DNA from: Verpa conica
Lineage: Eukaryota > Ascomycota > Pezizomycetes > Pezizales > Morchellaceae
NCBI GenBank assembly: GCA_033030425.1
Contig: JAUFSD010000008.1
Span: forward strand, 496,001-560,000
Direction: 5' to 3'
DNA: 64,000 nucleotides
The notes below the pieces were generated by a model. The model was not told the origin of the DNA. It made no database searches and saw only the letters and a program-made list of their open reading frames with translations. This document shows, piece after piece, positions 22,706 to 34,776 of this stretch. Position 1 is the stretch's first letter. Each line of letters starts with the position of its first letter. Position numbers and translations under genes: made by a program.

Positions 22706-25700
22706 TGCCCAAAGACAAAGACGGGACGGTGATTGCCTCTGTGAGTGCGCCTGTGCATGATTGCGTATGTGCGCTCGGGGATGCTGACACGGCTGGTCTA
22801 TAGTTATCTGGGAAATGGGTTTCGTGGACTCATACAGCTGTCGCGTACTGTCTGTTACCGTTCTCCAACTCAAAGTAATATCGAATGCTAATTCGTGACT
22901 CTAGGCGCTTTCTTCAGCGCGTTGATTGTCGGAATGTAAGTTATTGCGGATGTCGACTGATTACAACACAAGAGGCTGAAGATTGCGTAGGTGGCTGCAC
23001 TTCCACAAGATCGTACAAAACGAGCACTATGTGAGTTACGAGACATGCCGTAAAATTGATTTTGAAACAATAAAATTTATCAAATCTGGAAGCAATCCTA
23101 CTAATCCCCAGGACTATAGGGTTATCCAGATGAATGGTTCCCATCGGTATCTGCCACAATTGGCGACCGTTATCCTGAGAGATCCATCTTTCAGTTGTTT
23201 ATTGCAGTCACTTCTGGTCCTCGCTTCGCTTTAGTGTTTTTGTGGTATATTCTTACCGCACGACCTGGCCGTTTTGCGCCGAAATTTGTCGGTTGCATTG
23301 GTCTAATGCGTACATTCCTGTGCGGTGGTTGGGTTTATATTACTTCAACTGATGACCATGACTGGCATGACATCTTCATGATCTCGTATCTCGTTTTCAC
23401 CCTACCTTGGACAATTGGGTGCCTTATGTTGTCTCCAATGAATCAGCAGGCCATCAAGTATAGGAAACTGCTTGCAGGACTTTTCTTTGGGACTCTCGTA
23501 CCATTGATCTATTTCTTTATTCAACATAAGGTTCACAAAGTAGCTGGAGGTAAGCTTTATACTATATAATACACATACTTGGCAGCGAATGATGGGACTG
23601 ATTGAGGATTAGCTTATACTAAATACGCTTTCTTTGAGTGGTCCTTGATCTTATTCGATGTTGGGTTTGATGCGGTTACCGCCCTGGACTTTGCAGGGCT
23701 TGAGTTGCAAATAGTTGATACCAAGAGGCATGGTAAAGGGTATGTTGGCTGGCTCCCGCTGTAGATAAGTTATAAAATTTTACGGTTAAATGAAACCAAC
23801 AAAGCGCTACTGGTTCTAAATCTTCTTTTTGATACAGAAACGGTGTGGTGTTGTCGGACACACTCCTAGAGAAGTCAAAGTATGATCCCTGTCCCCGTGC
23901 TACGTCAACCATAATCTGACGGCGTCAAGGGACGAAAAAATGCAAATTCCCCAGCAGTTATTGGGAGAGAGCTTCTCATGGGACCACATGATGGATGCTG
24001 CCGCAGATATTTATAGTGGTGTAAGTTACAGGAATTTATTCTTAAGTTTTTTATTTAAAGAAAAAAACTAACAAATGCGGGTGATAGTTCATGTTTTGGT
24101 CAATCCTGACTTCTCTCGGTGTAACCATCTGGTGTGAGTGATTCAATCCAACGAAACGTAGTTATATTCTGACAATCTCGTTTAGTTTTTCCACTATGGC
24201 ACATGGGAATCTCTGGTTATGAAGTACTGGTCATGACCACTGTTTCACCGTTTTTGCTTGGTATCAGCTCCGTCCGCCAAGCAGCAGTAAACAATCCTCG
24301 TCTTGTTTATCTACTTTCGCTCTCTGGGCTGGTAGCTTTCACCGTCACAATGCCCGAAGTACGTCTTTTTGCCGTCGCAGCAGGTGTATCATTTACATGT
24401 CTTGCTTGGACTGGTAGCTTCTACGCCGAAAGGTCGAACCCAGTTAGGCTTGAAGCGAAAGTCACTGCTTTCTCTCTCGGGCTGATTGCATCCAGTATTG
24501 CTAAATTTGCTAACCACAGTAACAACCCTATCTGGCCTATCATGAATGCAGATAACGGGGGATGGAATAAAATTGGTCTCGTTCTGGCTGTTCTATCGGT
24601 CATTCGCTCCACAAGAAGGACTTCATCTACTAATGGTGAACTTCCGTTGCCTATTTCGGGAGTTAAGAACGAGTCTTCAATTTTCGCAACCATTGGATTA
24701 GGGGGTTTGCTTTTCGGCCTCCACTCGTTGCTGTCCGATTCTAGTACCATGATCCTTTGGGTTTGGGATGGATACCCAGTCAAGGGCCCTCTTGCTGTTC
24801 CCCATGGAGCCTGGACCATACTTTCTATGGGAGTAGGTGTCTTGATCGGATTGTACCGAACTGACTTGACAAAGACATGGACTCTCTATGGTGTCGCGTG
24901 CACTGCCGCAGCAATGTTCTACCGCAACCCTGGGTGGGTTGGATACTACGGTGCTCTTGTCCTAGCTGCATACTTAATGGCACTCATCCCTTCATTTGTC
25001 AAATCCGCAGCCAGACACAACCCTGGAAAGACTTTTGGTCTTGCGTTTCTGTTCTATAATATCATTGTCTTGGCGCATGTCTGGGTCGTTGCTTATGCAT
25101 TTGTCCCTGGTGGTCCCTTGCTCCGTGAGAGGACTGACTTGGTTATGACTGGAATGATGCTCATGATCGGCGCCGGTGTGTTTGCAACTACGAGCTACAG
25201 CTCTAAAGTTTCCAAATCCAAGATCCATGAGACCCCTATACGTAGTCGTTTCAAGACCTACTCAATCTATTCATTGATTGTATTGGAGTTGTTTTCTGCA
25301 TCCGTTGCTTACATTCGTTTCCCATCACTCAACTACCAACCGTACAACAAGGAGGCGAAGGTTGTCACTGCCGGAATCTGGACTGTACACTTTGCGTTAG
25401 ACAATGATATGTGGAGTAGTGAGAGGCGTATGAGGGATGTTATCAAGGAGTTGGAGGTCGATGTCATCGGATTACTTGAGTCAGATCTTCAACGCATAAT
25501 TATGGGAAACCGCGACATGACGCAGTTCCTCGCCGAGGATCTGGGAATGTATGCGGATTTCGGGCCTGGGCCAAATAAGCACACATGGGGTGCTGCGCTA
25601 CTCTCTAAGTTCCCTATTATTAACTCGACACATCATCTCCTTCCTTCGCCAGTAGGAGAGCTTGCTCCAGCTATCCTTGCGACATTAGATATGTACGGCG

Positions 25701-26275
25701 AGATGGTTGACGTCCTGGTCTTTCATAGTGGACAAGAGGAAGATGTTGAGGATAGAAGACTTCAGTCCGAGGGTATTGCAAAGTTAATGGGAGATAGCCC
25801 GAGGCCTTTGATTCTATTGAGTTACCTCGTCACTGAGCCGAAGAAAGGCAATTATAACACCTATGTCAGTAAGGAGAGTAGAATGAGGGATATCGACCCT
25901 AGTGACTGGGATAGGTGGTGTGAATATATCCTTTACAGAGGACTGAGGAGGATCGGGTATGCAAGAGTTTCAAGAAGTACCATTACGGATACTGAGATTC
26001 AGGTATATCTTTCATCCTATGCTTCACCCCGTCTAGTTTGTGGAGCTAATAGTCGTTTTAGTTGGGCAAGTTCATCATTGGAATGCCGGAGGGCGGGGAT
26101 ACCATAATCCCTGAGCAAGATGTTCAACCACAGTATAGGTTCCCGGCAATGTTCAAGGGTGAGGGTGTCAGGGGTCATGCTTACCATGTATTGGATGACG
26201 AGCCACGGTGAGTATCCATTAATTTTTCAACCTTTAAAGTTTCTAGAAACTGACATGAATAGGTACTTTATTTAA
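22706..26275 (+). CDS. CWH43: GPI-anchor lipid remodelling protein Cwh43
   Basis: Cwh43 is an ER multi-pass protein that replaces diacylglycerol by ceramide in GPI anchors and affects cell-wall integrity. Twelve exons join in frame to 954 residues (yeast Cwh43 is 953): 22706-22741, 22804-22849, 22905-22935, 22991-23030, 23120-23549, 23613-23739, 23838-23879, 23930-24020, 24088-24133, 24186-26002, 26062-26207 and 26263-26275. The N-terminal PGAP2/Frag1-like part has [40 protein letters not shown] and [20 protein letters not shown]. Many helices follow, then a lumenal endonuclease/exonuclease/phosphatase-like domain beginning near [20 protein letters not shown], with DVIGLLESD and [18 protein letters not shown]. 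The family end [27 protein letters not shown] is restored only by splicing the last three exons. Five of the first nine exons are under 50 nt. The N-terminal and C-terminal halves are separate genes in animals and fused here, as in yeast. Confidence 0.95.
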
Positions 26276-26968
26276 TTTTAATTCTTCGCCTTTTTTTTTG
26301 TTGGGTATGCGTTATGCGTATATGATATCCTTGGAGTCCTTTTTTATACCATTCTTTTACATACTTTGTCATCATTTTTTCTCTTATTATCTATATTATG
26401 GCTTGAGGAGACGAATGTCACATAGGGCTATAATAGCTAGTCAATTGAAGAATAAGGTGGCAATTGTTCACGGAGGACGATTTTAAGTTAGTAATAAGGG
26501 GACTTGGTCATGTATTTAAAAATCATGTGGGGATGGGACTGGGTCTGGGACTGGGGAGCGGGGGGCGGGGGCAGGGTGGGACAGGCATTTTATATGGGTT
26601 TGAGAGTTATATGTATAGCAACATACCTACATGTAGTCTTCGCTTCTTTGTAATTGTTTTTACCACCACGGGTGATCATATCAGATCACTCGACGATATA
26701 GGGTCTGTCAAGCTATACCCGGAACTTATCTCATCGACCCTAACCCTATGTCATCTCCACATCACGTGCTATGACCTGTTAGCAGAGCCGCAAAAAGTGG
26801 GACGCAAAAAAAAAAGAAGCCCTGAGTCGGAATATTCTCGAATGGCAACAACACCACACGATACTTATCAAATTCTGATAAAAGGAACCCCCATACCCTA
26901 GTACAGGCAAAAAAAAATCCTCTTATATAAAAGATACGATACCGGACAAACCTGACAGCAGCCTTCCA
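26276..26968. other. Intergenic region between co-directional genes
   Basis: Holds the Cwh43 3' flank (T-rich at 26270-26400), a G-rich patch at 26525-26585 and the promoter of the PPR gene. No gene is supported. Confidence 0.5.
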
Positions 26969-29331
26969 ATGTTCAGAAATGGCTTCAATGCCACCCGCCG
27001 CTCTCTTCTCACGGTAGCGCACCCCCGGCCACTTGCCATCCACAAAGAGCTTAAAAGCAGTAACTTTGTATGCATATCTTGTCAATTCCGGTCAGCGTCT
27101 TTTGCATCGAAACCGGCAAAGAAGGGACGGGGGACAAAAACGGAGACTTTTCTGAGCGCTATTAAAAGGCTTGAGGCGCATGTTCAACATATTGAAAAGA
27201 ATTATGCCGATCGTATTCGGCAGCAGAAAGCCCTTGAGGTTTCACTCCTCTGTTTATTTCTTGGAATTTCGAGTTTTGCAATTGAGGTTGCTGATATCCT
27301 ATAATTGAGTTATGTAGGAGCTACCAGATCGTGAAATTACTGAAGAGGATAAAGACCAGGCTTATGCTGCTCTTATGGCACCTCCTACCACGGCGAATTT
27401 CCTCCCAGCACCTGTGTCATTGCTAGACCAACTCCCGGCTCCCATATTGAGACGAATTGGAGGAGGCTCGAAGTTGCTGGTGATACAAGAGAGGCATGAG
27501 TGGAGCTTAATGCTGGCAGAAATAGAGTTGAATGGAGGGTTGGCAAATATGACTACGTCGGAAGTGAATAAAATGGTTTCGTTAATCGCCGTGGACCAGA
27601 GGGCAGAATTATCATCAAGGTTGCTAGGGATGATGAAGAATTATGAGGTGAAACCCAATACTTTGACATACGACCTTATGATGTTGGCGCATGCAGCAGT
27701 GAGGAACCCTATGGAGGTAAAGACTTTATTTGAAGACATGAAAGAACGTGAGGACCCCTTTATACATTTACTATTGAAGTTTTTATTAACATGAATGTCT
27801 TTTACTAGGGGGCCTCAAACCAACCGTCTACTCCTACGCCCACCTTCTAAAGGCCCACTCCCAAGAATCTGACGTTCAAGCCGCAACTAATGCAGTTCAA
27901 GAAATGCATGCCCTCGGCATCCTCCCTAACCTTGTCGTCTACACAACATTAATTCAAACCTGTATAAACCGGAAACAACTCGAAACAGCGTGGCAGATCT
28001 TCAATCTCATAAAACTAAAATCAACCTCAACAGCCCCGGATGAGGAAACATACACACTCATGATCCATGCTTGCGCTATAAACGGTGAGGTTGAGCGTGC
28101 ATTGGATTTATACACCGATATGACAACCCGAAGAGGACTCCAACCAACGCGACAGACGTACCATGCACTTATCCACGCATGCGCTTTGAGGAAGGATTAC
28201 TTTTCTCATGCATGGAGATTTGCGACAGAGATGCAGAAGCAGGGGCTAACCGTAAATCGCCTATATCTCAACACTTTGGTTCAGGCATGTGGCCGGGCAG
28301 GGGAACTCACAAGGGCGAGGTTACTGGTTCGACATATGATGCAGTCTGGTCGTAGTGGGAGAGACATGCAACCAGATGAAATTACATTCCAGAACCTTCT
28401 TCGCGCATATGCGACGTATAAAGCACCTCAGGAGAATAAAAATCGCAGTGGTAAGAGTGTTGTTGGGAGTGTCGGTGGAAAGGTAATAAGCGGAGTGAAG
28501 AAACAGGAAGAGATGCCAATGTTTGTTTCAGCAGGGACAGGGAGACTGGAGAAACGGAAAGAAGGTCAAGATTCAGAAGAAGACATGCCGTTTTTGAATA
28601 AGAGCGTGTTGTTAACCCATAAGGATGTCATACTGGAAGCTCGCCAAGTACTCAGTTGGCTCAGGGAGAAAAGACCAGAGTTTATCAGCACCCAGCTATT
28701 AAACTCTTATCTTAATGTCTGCCAAAACATCGGTGGCCCCTCTGGTTCTAGGGATTTAAAGAAGTGCTACTCCCGATACTTCTCCTCTGAGCCCGAAATG
28801 ATAGAAGAGGAGTTCTCAGCCGACACCAGCAAAGCTCCCACAGAAGACGATGAAACCATTAGCGACGAAACCGCTGAGGATGACGAAGACCTAGAGCAAC
28901 CACAACCCCCACCACAAAGCAAACCTCTTCAGAGACATAAATCTAAGCGTCTCGCAAAATATCCCTATCCTCCCCGAAATATCTATACCTTCACCACAAC
29001 CCTCCAAGCAGCCTACAAGCACCGTGACCTCACCTTTGCCCGCCAGGTTATGGCCGACTTAGAAAAATACAAGCGGACAATATCTTTCCAGCGTATCTTT
29101 CCAGAGGAGCGGCGCAAACATGAATTCTACATAGAGCGTACCATGATCGATATATTAGCTGCATGTGAATACCTCGGTGAAGCAGTGGAAAGGCTCGAGG
29201 CTAATCTAGAGCGGTTCGAGTGGAAGGAGGAGCATTTGAAGACGCTATATGTACGTGCTGTGCAGTTGGAGGACTGGAGGACTATGAGGCTGTGTAATAG
29301 GGTTGCTGGGAAGGAGGAGAATCGGTACTAA
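26969..29331 (+). CDS. Mitochondrial pentatricopeptide-repeat protein
   Basis: A 740-residue PPR protein, expected to bind organelle RNA and help its processing, stability or translation. Three exons fit: 26969-27238, 27318-27747 and 27809-29331. The N-terminus (MFRNGFNATRRSLLTVAHPR) is basic with Arg and no acids, as in a mitochondrial presequence. PPR units follow one another in exons 2 and 3: VKPNTLTYDLMMLAHA, LKPTVYSYAHLLKAHS, ILPNLVVYTTLIQTCI, TAPDEETYTLMIHACA, LQPTRQTYHALIHACA, LTVNRLYLNTLVQACG and MQPDEITFQNLLRAYA. A basic linker and a strongly acidic stretch (EDDETISDETAEDDEDLEQ) split these from a C-terminal helical region. The intron at 27748-27808 falls inside a PPR unit and restores MKERGLKPT. 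No orthologue can be named with confidence (Ccm1-like and other fungal PPR proteins are candidates). Confidence 0.85.
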
Positions 29332-29899
29332 GTATGATTATGTATTTTTATGTTTTATAGATTTATGTTTAGAACTCCGCTTTAAGGGATGTTGGAATGG
29401 CGTGCATGGGGGGTTGTATGTATGGAATTTGTACTTTATGTATGTACTAAGGTGGTTAGAGCAGAAATTCATGAACATAGGTACTCAAGAGGGCAGTCTT
29501 TTATTAAAAGGTAGTTGCGTAGATGTTTGGTCTCGAATGAATAACCTAAGGGTGTCAGGCTGTAGCTTCTTTGGCCCGTTGTATCATGTCTACAAGAATA
29601 GCCACCTGTGATCTAGGAGGTTGAAAGCTGCTTGAAAGTAGCTAGATATGTATAAGATATCCCATATATAAGATAATATTACCGAAACTTTTTATGTGGA
29701 AGGTCTATAATAGCTATATTAAGGTGATCTTCAGCTGATAGATCTTGATTTCCAACCTAAAGGCTTACACTACACTGTGCTAAACAATTATATACTGCTG
29801 TTTAGGTGTTTCTGGTGAGGTTTATATAGAGATATCTATAGGTTTCTGTAGATCTAATAACCATATGGAGAGAGAGCGCTTTTTCAAGACATTTTATAT
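29332..29899. other. Intergenic region
   Basis: The 3' flank of the PPR gene and AT-rich DNA running into the decayed NLR fragment. Nothing else is seen. Confidence 0.45.
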
Positions 29900-30250
29900 A
29901 TTTCAATATGTCTACTTCTCCTAGTAACTACTTAAGACGACCAACCATTCTTTTAAAAAAAATTTAGGACGCTCTAGTATTGACTAAAGTACTTTCAACT
30001 CCCTATGGCAATTTCTCGGAACCTATTCTTGTGATTGGGTTTTTGTAGTTCTATAAGGCCTGGGTTCTTATCAGCGTACTCCCTTAATCTCTAGCTAGAG
30101 GACTTGAGAGGGTGAATTAAGCTCTTCCACAAGCTTGAAAATGTTTTATGGAGCCCGGTTTACCCCATCGATATACTCATAACCCATAATAGTCAACTGA
30201 ACCAGAGCTGCGATGCTCGATACAGCACCTATAACCTCAGCCACCTTGGA
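29900..30250 (-). pseudogene. Relic of a fungal STAND/NLR N-terminal domain
   Basis: On the minus strand, from 30247, a frame reads KVAEVIGAVSSIAALVQLTI, then MGYEYIDGVNRAP, and stops. This is the start of the helical N-terminal domain of many fungal NLR-like STAND proteins (AEVLGLVSSIIALVDF-type). A one-base shift continues FKLVEELNSPSQVL, then a TAG, and later pieces such as NPGLIELQKPNHKNRFREI and ELKVL-SILERPK still follow the family order. Stops and frame changes every 30-60 nt show that it is dead. No NACHT or repeat domain is found nearby, so only an N-terminal fragment remains. The family label rests on pattern memory. Confidence 0.55.
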
Positions 30251-30639
30251 AGTGAGGATGCAACTGCCGATGGTTCCTGACGGGGATAGAACTTCAGGGA
30301 AGGGGGAAATTAATTTGATTGTGTTTAATCAGCTTTTTTAGGGTTAGGGTCCTTGGATGGTGTGACTTTAGTCATAGGCCATGTACTCGGTTGTTTATCC
30401 TTAGATTGTATTAGAGAATTCTTATATAGTCCGTGGCATGGTCATTTCAGTGAGATCCCAAAAACTAACAGATATAGAAAATATAGAGCAGTATTGTAAT
30501 CCTAGGGATCATATCATAGCCTAGTAAAAATATTATTACTTGTAGGCCGTCTCACAAGGAAGCTGTAAATAAATATTGTCATGAGTTTAATTATGAGAGT
30601 CCGTCAAGCCATAGTATTTACATAGCCACAAGAATTTAT
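30251..30639. other. Intergenic region
   Basis: An AT-rich spacer between the NLR relic and the 3' end of the methyltransferase gene. No feature is seen. Confidence 0.45.
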
Positions 30640-32105
30640 CTACTCTATCTCCGGCTTTCGCCCGTAATAAACGTACCTTTGAATAGTTAGAAAATACCTT
30701 GAAGAGCTCAGCAAAAAGGACAAACTTACTGTCTAGCATAAGAATGAATCTTCCTATTCTTCGACTCCCTCTTAGCCCCATCTATCAACACCTTAATTTC
30801 CTCAACATCCATACCCAACACTCTAGTAAATAACGCCATACCATAGGCCTCGAACGCATTTTCAGTAGTTAGTAAGAAAAATGCACCAATCTCCTTTTGC
30901 TTTTTATCAGCTGGCCAGGTTCCCAAAGGGACTTTCTTCATCTCCATGTGTACATCCTCGAATCCCACTGTTTCCAGAATTGGTGCCATATGTGCTGCAA
31001 TTTTAAACTCTCGACCTATGTTTGGCTATGAGTTAGTTTTACCATAACTATTTTAAAGTGTATTTTTTTAGAGTAATAGGTGAGTAAAATTACCAGACTT
31101 AGCAGAAGCTTTGTTTATAAGCTCGCTATATTTCCATAGATATGACTCTTCAGTACATGTGCCATCGTCGCTGACGAACTTAAACTCGAAATCGTGGAAG
31201 GTAATATAGCCTCCTGGTTTTATATGACTGGCTGTTATTAGTTTTCCATATACAACTAGCCCGAGAATTGAGGATCGCCCACGTATATGCTTGCTTTAAA
31301 AGAGCAGGCCAGTCTTTAATTGCACCACCCAACATTCGTATGTTGACAAGATCGAAGGAGTCTTTTGCCCATGTCCATTCAACTTCGGCATCATCGATCT
31401 GGAATTGTACATTTGGTGGGACCCACGTAGGCTGGATTGGACTCAGATCTGTTCCGATGACTTCAGCAGATGGGTAACGCCTATATATGATATTAGTAGG
31501 AGGTACTTGGAATATTGGTCTGAATTTTCGACTTACTCTCCAGCATCAATAGCCCAGATTCCAGTTCCAGTCCCAACATCGAGGATTCTCTGTGGGTCTT
31601 TGTCGATTGGGGCTATATGAAGCCTGCCGTCGAGCAGCAGGAGGCAGATATGGTGAACTATATCCAACCTATTAATTCTGTCAGTGATTTCCCCTGAATA
31701 TTCGGTGAGTTGTGCACGTGAAACCCACCTATCCTGTTCAACCTCATCATTAGGAAGAGTATATTTACCATCCGCGTATGAATGATAGCGACGCCCATTC
31801 TCATAGCGGTATCTACTCTAGTGTCAGTGCCGTTATTAATGAAATACCTTCTAAGGTGATTAATATACTCGTAAATTGATGATGTGAGAGATTCGGTAGA
31901 GTATTGACTATTTCTTATCATCTTGTTATTACATGATACCCTAGCAGACTCGACAGACACTCACGATCCAGTACTAATGTAGCTTTCCGAGTCATCACCC
32001 TATATTGCGCATATGTTAAATCTATCTGCGCCTAGGTTTCTACTTGGATCAACTTACCAAATTCATATCAACAGCAATGATACCTTGTTCTGAAAATTTC
32101 TCCAT
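30640..32105 (-). CDS. LaeA-like SAM-dependent methyltransferase
   Basis: A 330-residue class I methyltransferase of the fungal TAM/LaeA-like group. LaeA itself is a nuclear regulator of secondary metabolism, but most homologues have unknown substrates. Nine exons join with matching phases: 32105-32058, 31999-31965, 31907-31869, 31812-31729, 31668-31537, 31480-31283, 31227-31094, 31015-30730 and 30676-30640. The family opening SSIYEYRYENGRRYHSYADG and PNDEVEQDRLDIVHH precede the SAM motif LDVGTGTGIWAIDAGE (about 98-113). Next come VIGTDLSPIQPTWVPPN, the DLVNIRMLGGAIKDWP block and HIKPGGYITFHDFEF. Exon 9 supplies the usual YYGRKPE end. For the intron after exon 3, a donor at 31868 restores the family sequence; a nearer GT at 31847 would leave a 35-nt intron and extra residues. 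No biosynthetic cluster is adjacent, so a role as cluster regulator is not supported by context. Confidence 0.9.
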
Positions 32106-32302
32106 AGCTTCAATATTATGTTCTCAGTATTAGGTATTCGGTAATTTGGGGTAGGAAAATACATGATACACCCAGCTGTGGTGCCATGGAGGCCTTTAAA
32201 AGAATTTCCAGTGGCGCTAGTTCAAATGAAGTTCCTATACCGGATCAATTAACTCTGTTCGCCGTAATTACTATATGTGACATTGTGACCTGTACTTCAA
32301 GG

Positions 32303-32316
32303 CAGTACATGTACTG
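32303..32316. repeat. Perfect 14-bp palindrome CAGTACATGTACTG
   Basis: Lies about 200 bp upstream of the methyltransferase start codon. A dyad of this kind could bind a dimeric transcription factor; none can be named. Confidence 0.5.
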
Positions 32317-32329
32317 GGGAGGGGGGGGG

Positions 32330-32425
32330 TAGGGGTGTGAAGATGGTACAGGTCCCACATTATTTCTATGATGATTCCATTAAACGAATAAGCCAGCCGT
32401 TCCATCTTCACACCCCCTACCCCTA
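32330..32425. repeat. Imperfect inverted repeat (hairpin)
   Basis: TAGGGGTGTGAAGATGG at 32330-32346 pairs with CCATCTTCACACCCCCTA from 32402, with one extra base. The loop is about 55 nt. It sits in the presumed promoter of the methyltransferase gene. Confidence 0.65.
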
Positions 32426-33286
32426 GTAGGTGCGCGGGTAGCACTCTAATACGAACAGAAAATCTCTTATTTCGAGGAGCGACGATACCGAATCGGCAGG
32501 TCCGATTGGTTAACATACATATGTATTATGAATATACGTGTATAAATGCATGTGAGATGCAATAACTAGCCGGCCATGCCACCGGTAAAGTATGCGCACA
32601 GCACGGTTACCTACATACTTGCTATAAGGTATTAGGAGGATTGAACCCCAAAAGGAGTCGCTTAAGACTCGCACTTTCGGCACTTCTCGGCTGCTCTGAG
32701 CAGGAGTCGCTTAATATAATTACTAGAAGAATAGTACCTTATATCTCTAACCGCAGTTTAGGCTCTTACCTCCTCTTCTGGCTTTATGCTCATTTAGGGA
32801 AACAGAGTAACATATTCGACCAGGTTATGGATTAGACCCACCTTATCAATTATCACCCCGTGCATGGGCGATGTCGCTAATGGATTATGCCTCGTTTAGC
32901 GTTATTTTACTCACATTAAATCCGGTAATAGGGTGTTTATATAAATATTGCGTAGTAGACTTGCGTGAAGCCTACAATAGTAACGAAATTGTAGGGTCGG
33001 GTAGTAAGGATCGAGAATCAATATAGTACCACATATTATTTAGTGATATTACGACCTTTCTAGTATCACCATCAAGAGGTTATTGAAAATTGACAGTATT
33101 TTCTAACATATAAATCAATTTCCACCACCTATGCAAAGTGTGCCTAGCCTTGATGAATGACACCTCTCGATATTCATCAACTATAGACAGCTAAGGTATT
33201 ACAATATAATAAACCAATGTTTTAAATTAATTTCCCTCTTTGATAAGATGGCTTCCGCAAAGCAGGATGCTCAGAGCCCTAAAAGT

Positions 33287-34410
33287 TCATTCCAACCTAC
33301 GATTACCCTGGTAATGGGGACAATCAACTCTATGAAATTTGTTTCCATGGACGCGGATAGGCTTATATGTGGCAAAGCAAATCCAGCAAAACTCATGTCG
33401 GCACTTCCGACACGTCATATGATCGCAACCATTAATCTTCTCAATCCTAATCCCACACTCTTTCCCTGGGCAAGCTTTCGAGAACTTATTGAGGTAGTCT
33501 TGAGATGCCCTTTCGAATTTGTTGGCATCTTTCTTTGCCTGGAATTCCGCACAGGTATCACCCCAATGCCATTTTACGCTGTGTGTAAAGCACATCTTTT
33601 CTCTACATTTACGGCAAGTGATAACTGGTAGCTCCTCGCCGCCATCATGGAGCTGTCCCGAGCCACAGCCTTCATTAAGGCACCAGCGGAAATCGGGTAG
33701 TTTGGAGATTGCTTCGAGGGTCATGTGAGCGTCGTATATCATAAGTGTCTCGTTGTCAACCAGGTTACTGATTTCGGAGTATGAAAGCTTGTTAGGACAT
33801 TGTGGGCATGTTGGAGGATCAGCACTGGCAATTGCCGCCACAATAGAGGAGTTGAGACATGGCCTGCATACAGATGTAGTATGATCGCAGGTTGAGGTAA
33901 CTTTTTTGTCTGGGAGCAAAGTTATCGGAAGACCATCCAAGCACACAGCGCATTCGAACATCGCTATTCCAGCTGTGGGTTTGTGCTCGGGGGCCTTTTC
34001 AGTGCGCGCTTCAAGGTATTTATCAAGATATCTAAGTTTATTGGCGATAGTTCCAAATATTGAGGGGGTAGTATATCTAAACGGATAACTTACTTTGAGT
34101 ACTCATTCATCGAGAGGATCCCCCAAATATCATGTAGTTCAAATTGCTCCTCGCAAGCCAAAACGCCGAAACCAGTTTCGTTCGATGCATTGAAGGGGCA
34201 TCGAATACCAGAAGTCTTGGTAGTAGTGATATATGCATGAAGACACACATCACATATTGAAATGATGCTATGTCGACAGTTTGATGTCGTCTTCTCAGGA
34301 AATTCTCTGATTGAGCGGATCTTTTTACAGAACTGACACAATCTTGACCTTGAACCGGAGGCTTTATCTTCAACCTTACGAAAGCAAGGTCTTTTCTTCG
34401 GCGTACCCAT
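33287..34410 (-). CDS. RBR-type E3 ubiquitin ligase
   Basis: A 353-residue RING-between-RING ligase, which would take ubiquitin from an E2 onto its own RING2 cysteine and then to a substrate. Two exons: 34410-34094 and 34031-33287. RING1 spans about 132-190 (ECAVCLDG, CDHTTSVCRPCL, CPQCPNKLS). The IBR follows (WCLNEGCGSGQL, ITCRKCREKMCFTH, HWGDTCAEF). RING2 has CPGKECGIRIEKINGCDHMT with the catalytic Cys at about 313 (HMTC), then CRKCRHEFCWICF. Upstream, exon 1 encodes a further zinc-finger-like module (CQFC, CRHSIISICDVCLHAYI, CPFNASN, CEEQFELHDIWG) that repeats the RING1 pattern, so the protein looks like RING-like/RING1/IBR/RING2. The gene is compact, without the Ariadne domain at the C-terminus. 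Such short RBRs are expanded in many fungi. Substrate unknown. Confidence 0.87.
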
Positions 34411-34776
34411 TTCTTGAGTGACTGTGAGAAAGTTGAGAGAAATTTCACGCTTTATATTTTCTATTAGCTAGTTTATACGGTAGTGAAAGTGAAAGGGTTC
34501 GGCAAATTTCTGTCTAGTTCTCGAGATCCCTCGAACTAGAAAAAAGGCGGACTTAGAAAGCATAGGTGAATCTGGGGATAGGGGCTCTAGTCTAAGAGTA
34601 CTACAAAACTCCGTGAACGTTCATGATATTTCGTCACCTTACTATGTAGTAATAAAGATTGGCCGAGTGATATCTATCTACATTATGTAATCACCCACCA
34701 CCACCACCGCTGAAGCACATGACCCACCCCACCAGAAACGCGACAAACCAGCTCCTATCCACACCTACCACCAAAA
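34411..34776. promoter_or_regulatory. Divergent promoter, RBR ligase / Mis14
   Basis: 366 bp between the two divergent start codons. It includes a CAC-repeat patch near 34696-34712. No specific element is identified. Confidence 0.45.

Larger units (their letters stand above)
32106..33286. other. Intergenic region
   Basis: Between the methyltransferase start and the RBR ligase 3' end, about 1.2 kb. It contains the palindrome and hairpin listed separately and a G run at 32318-32329. No gene is supported. Confidence 0.5.

Noticed and set aside
31813..31847. 35-nt intron in the methyltransferase gene
   Set aside because: The donor at 31868 gives 56 nt and restores the family sequence SSIYEYRYENGRRYHSY.
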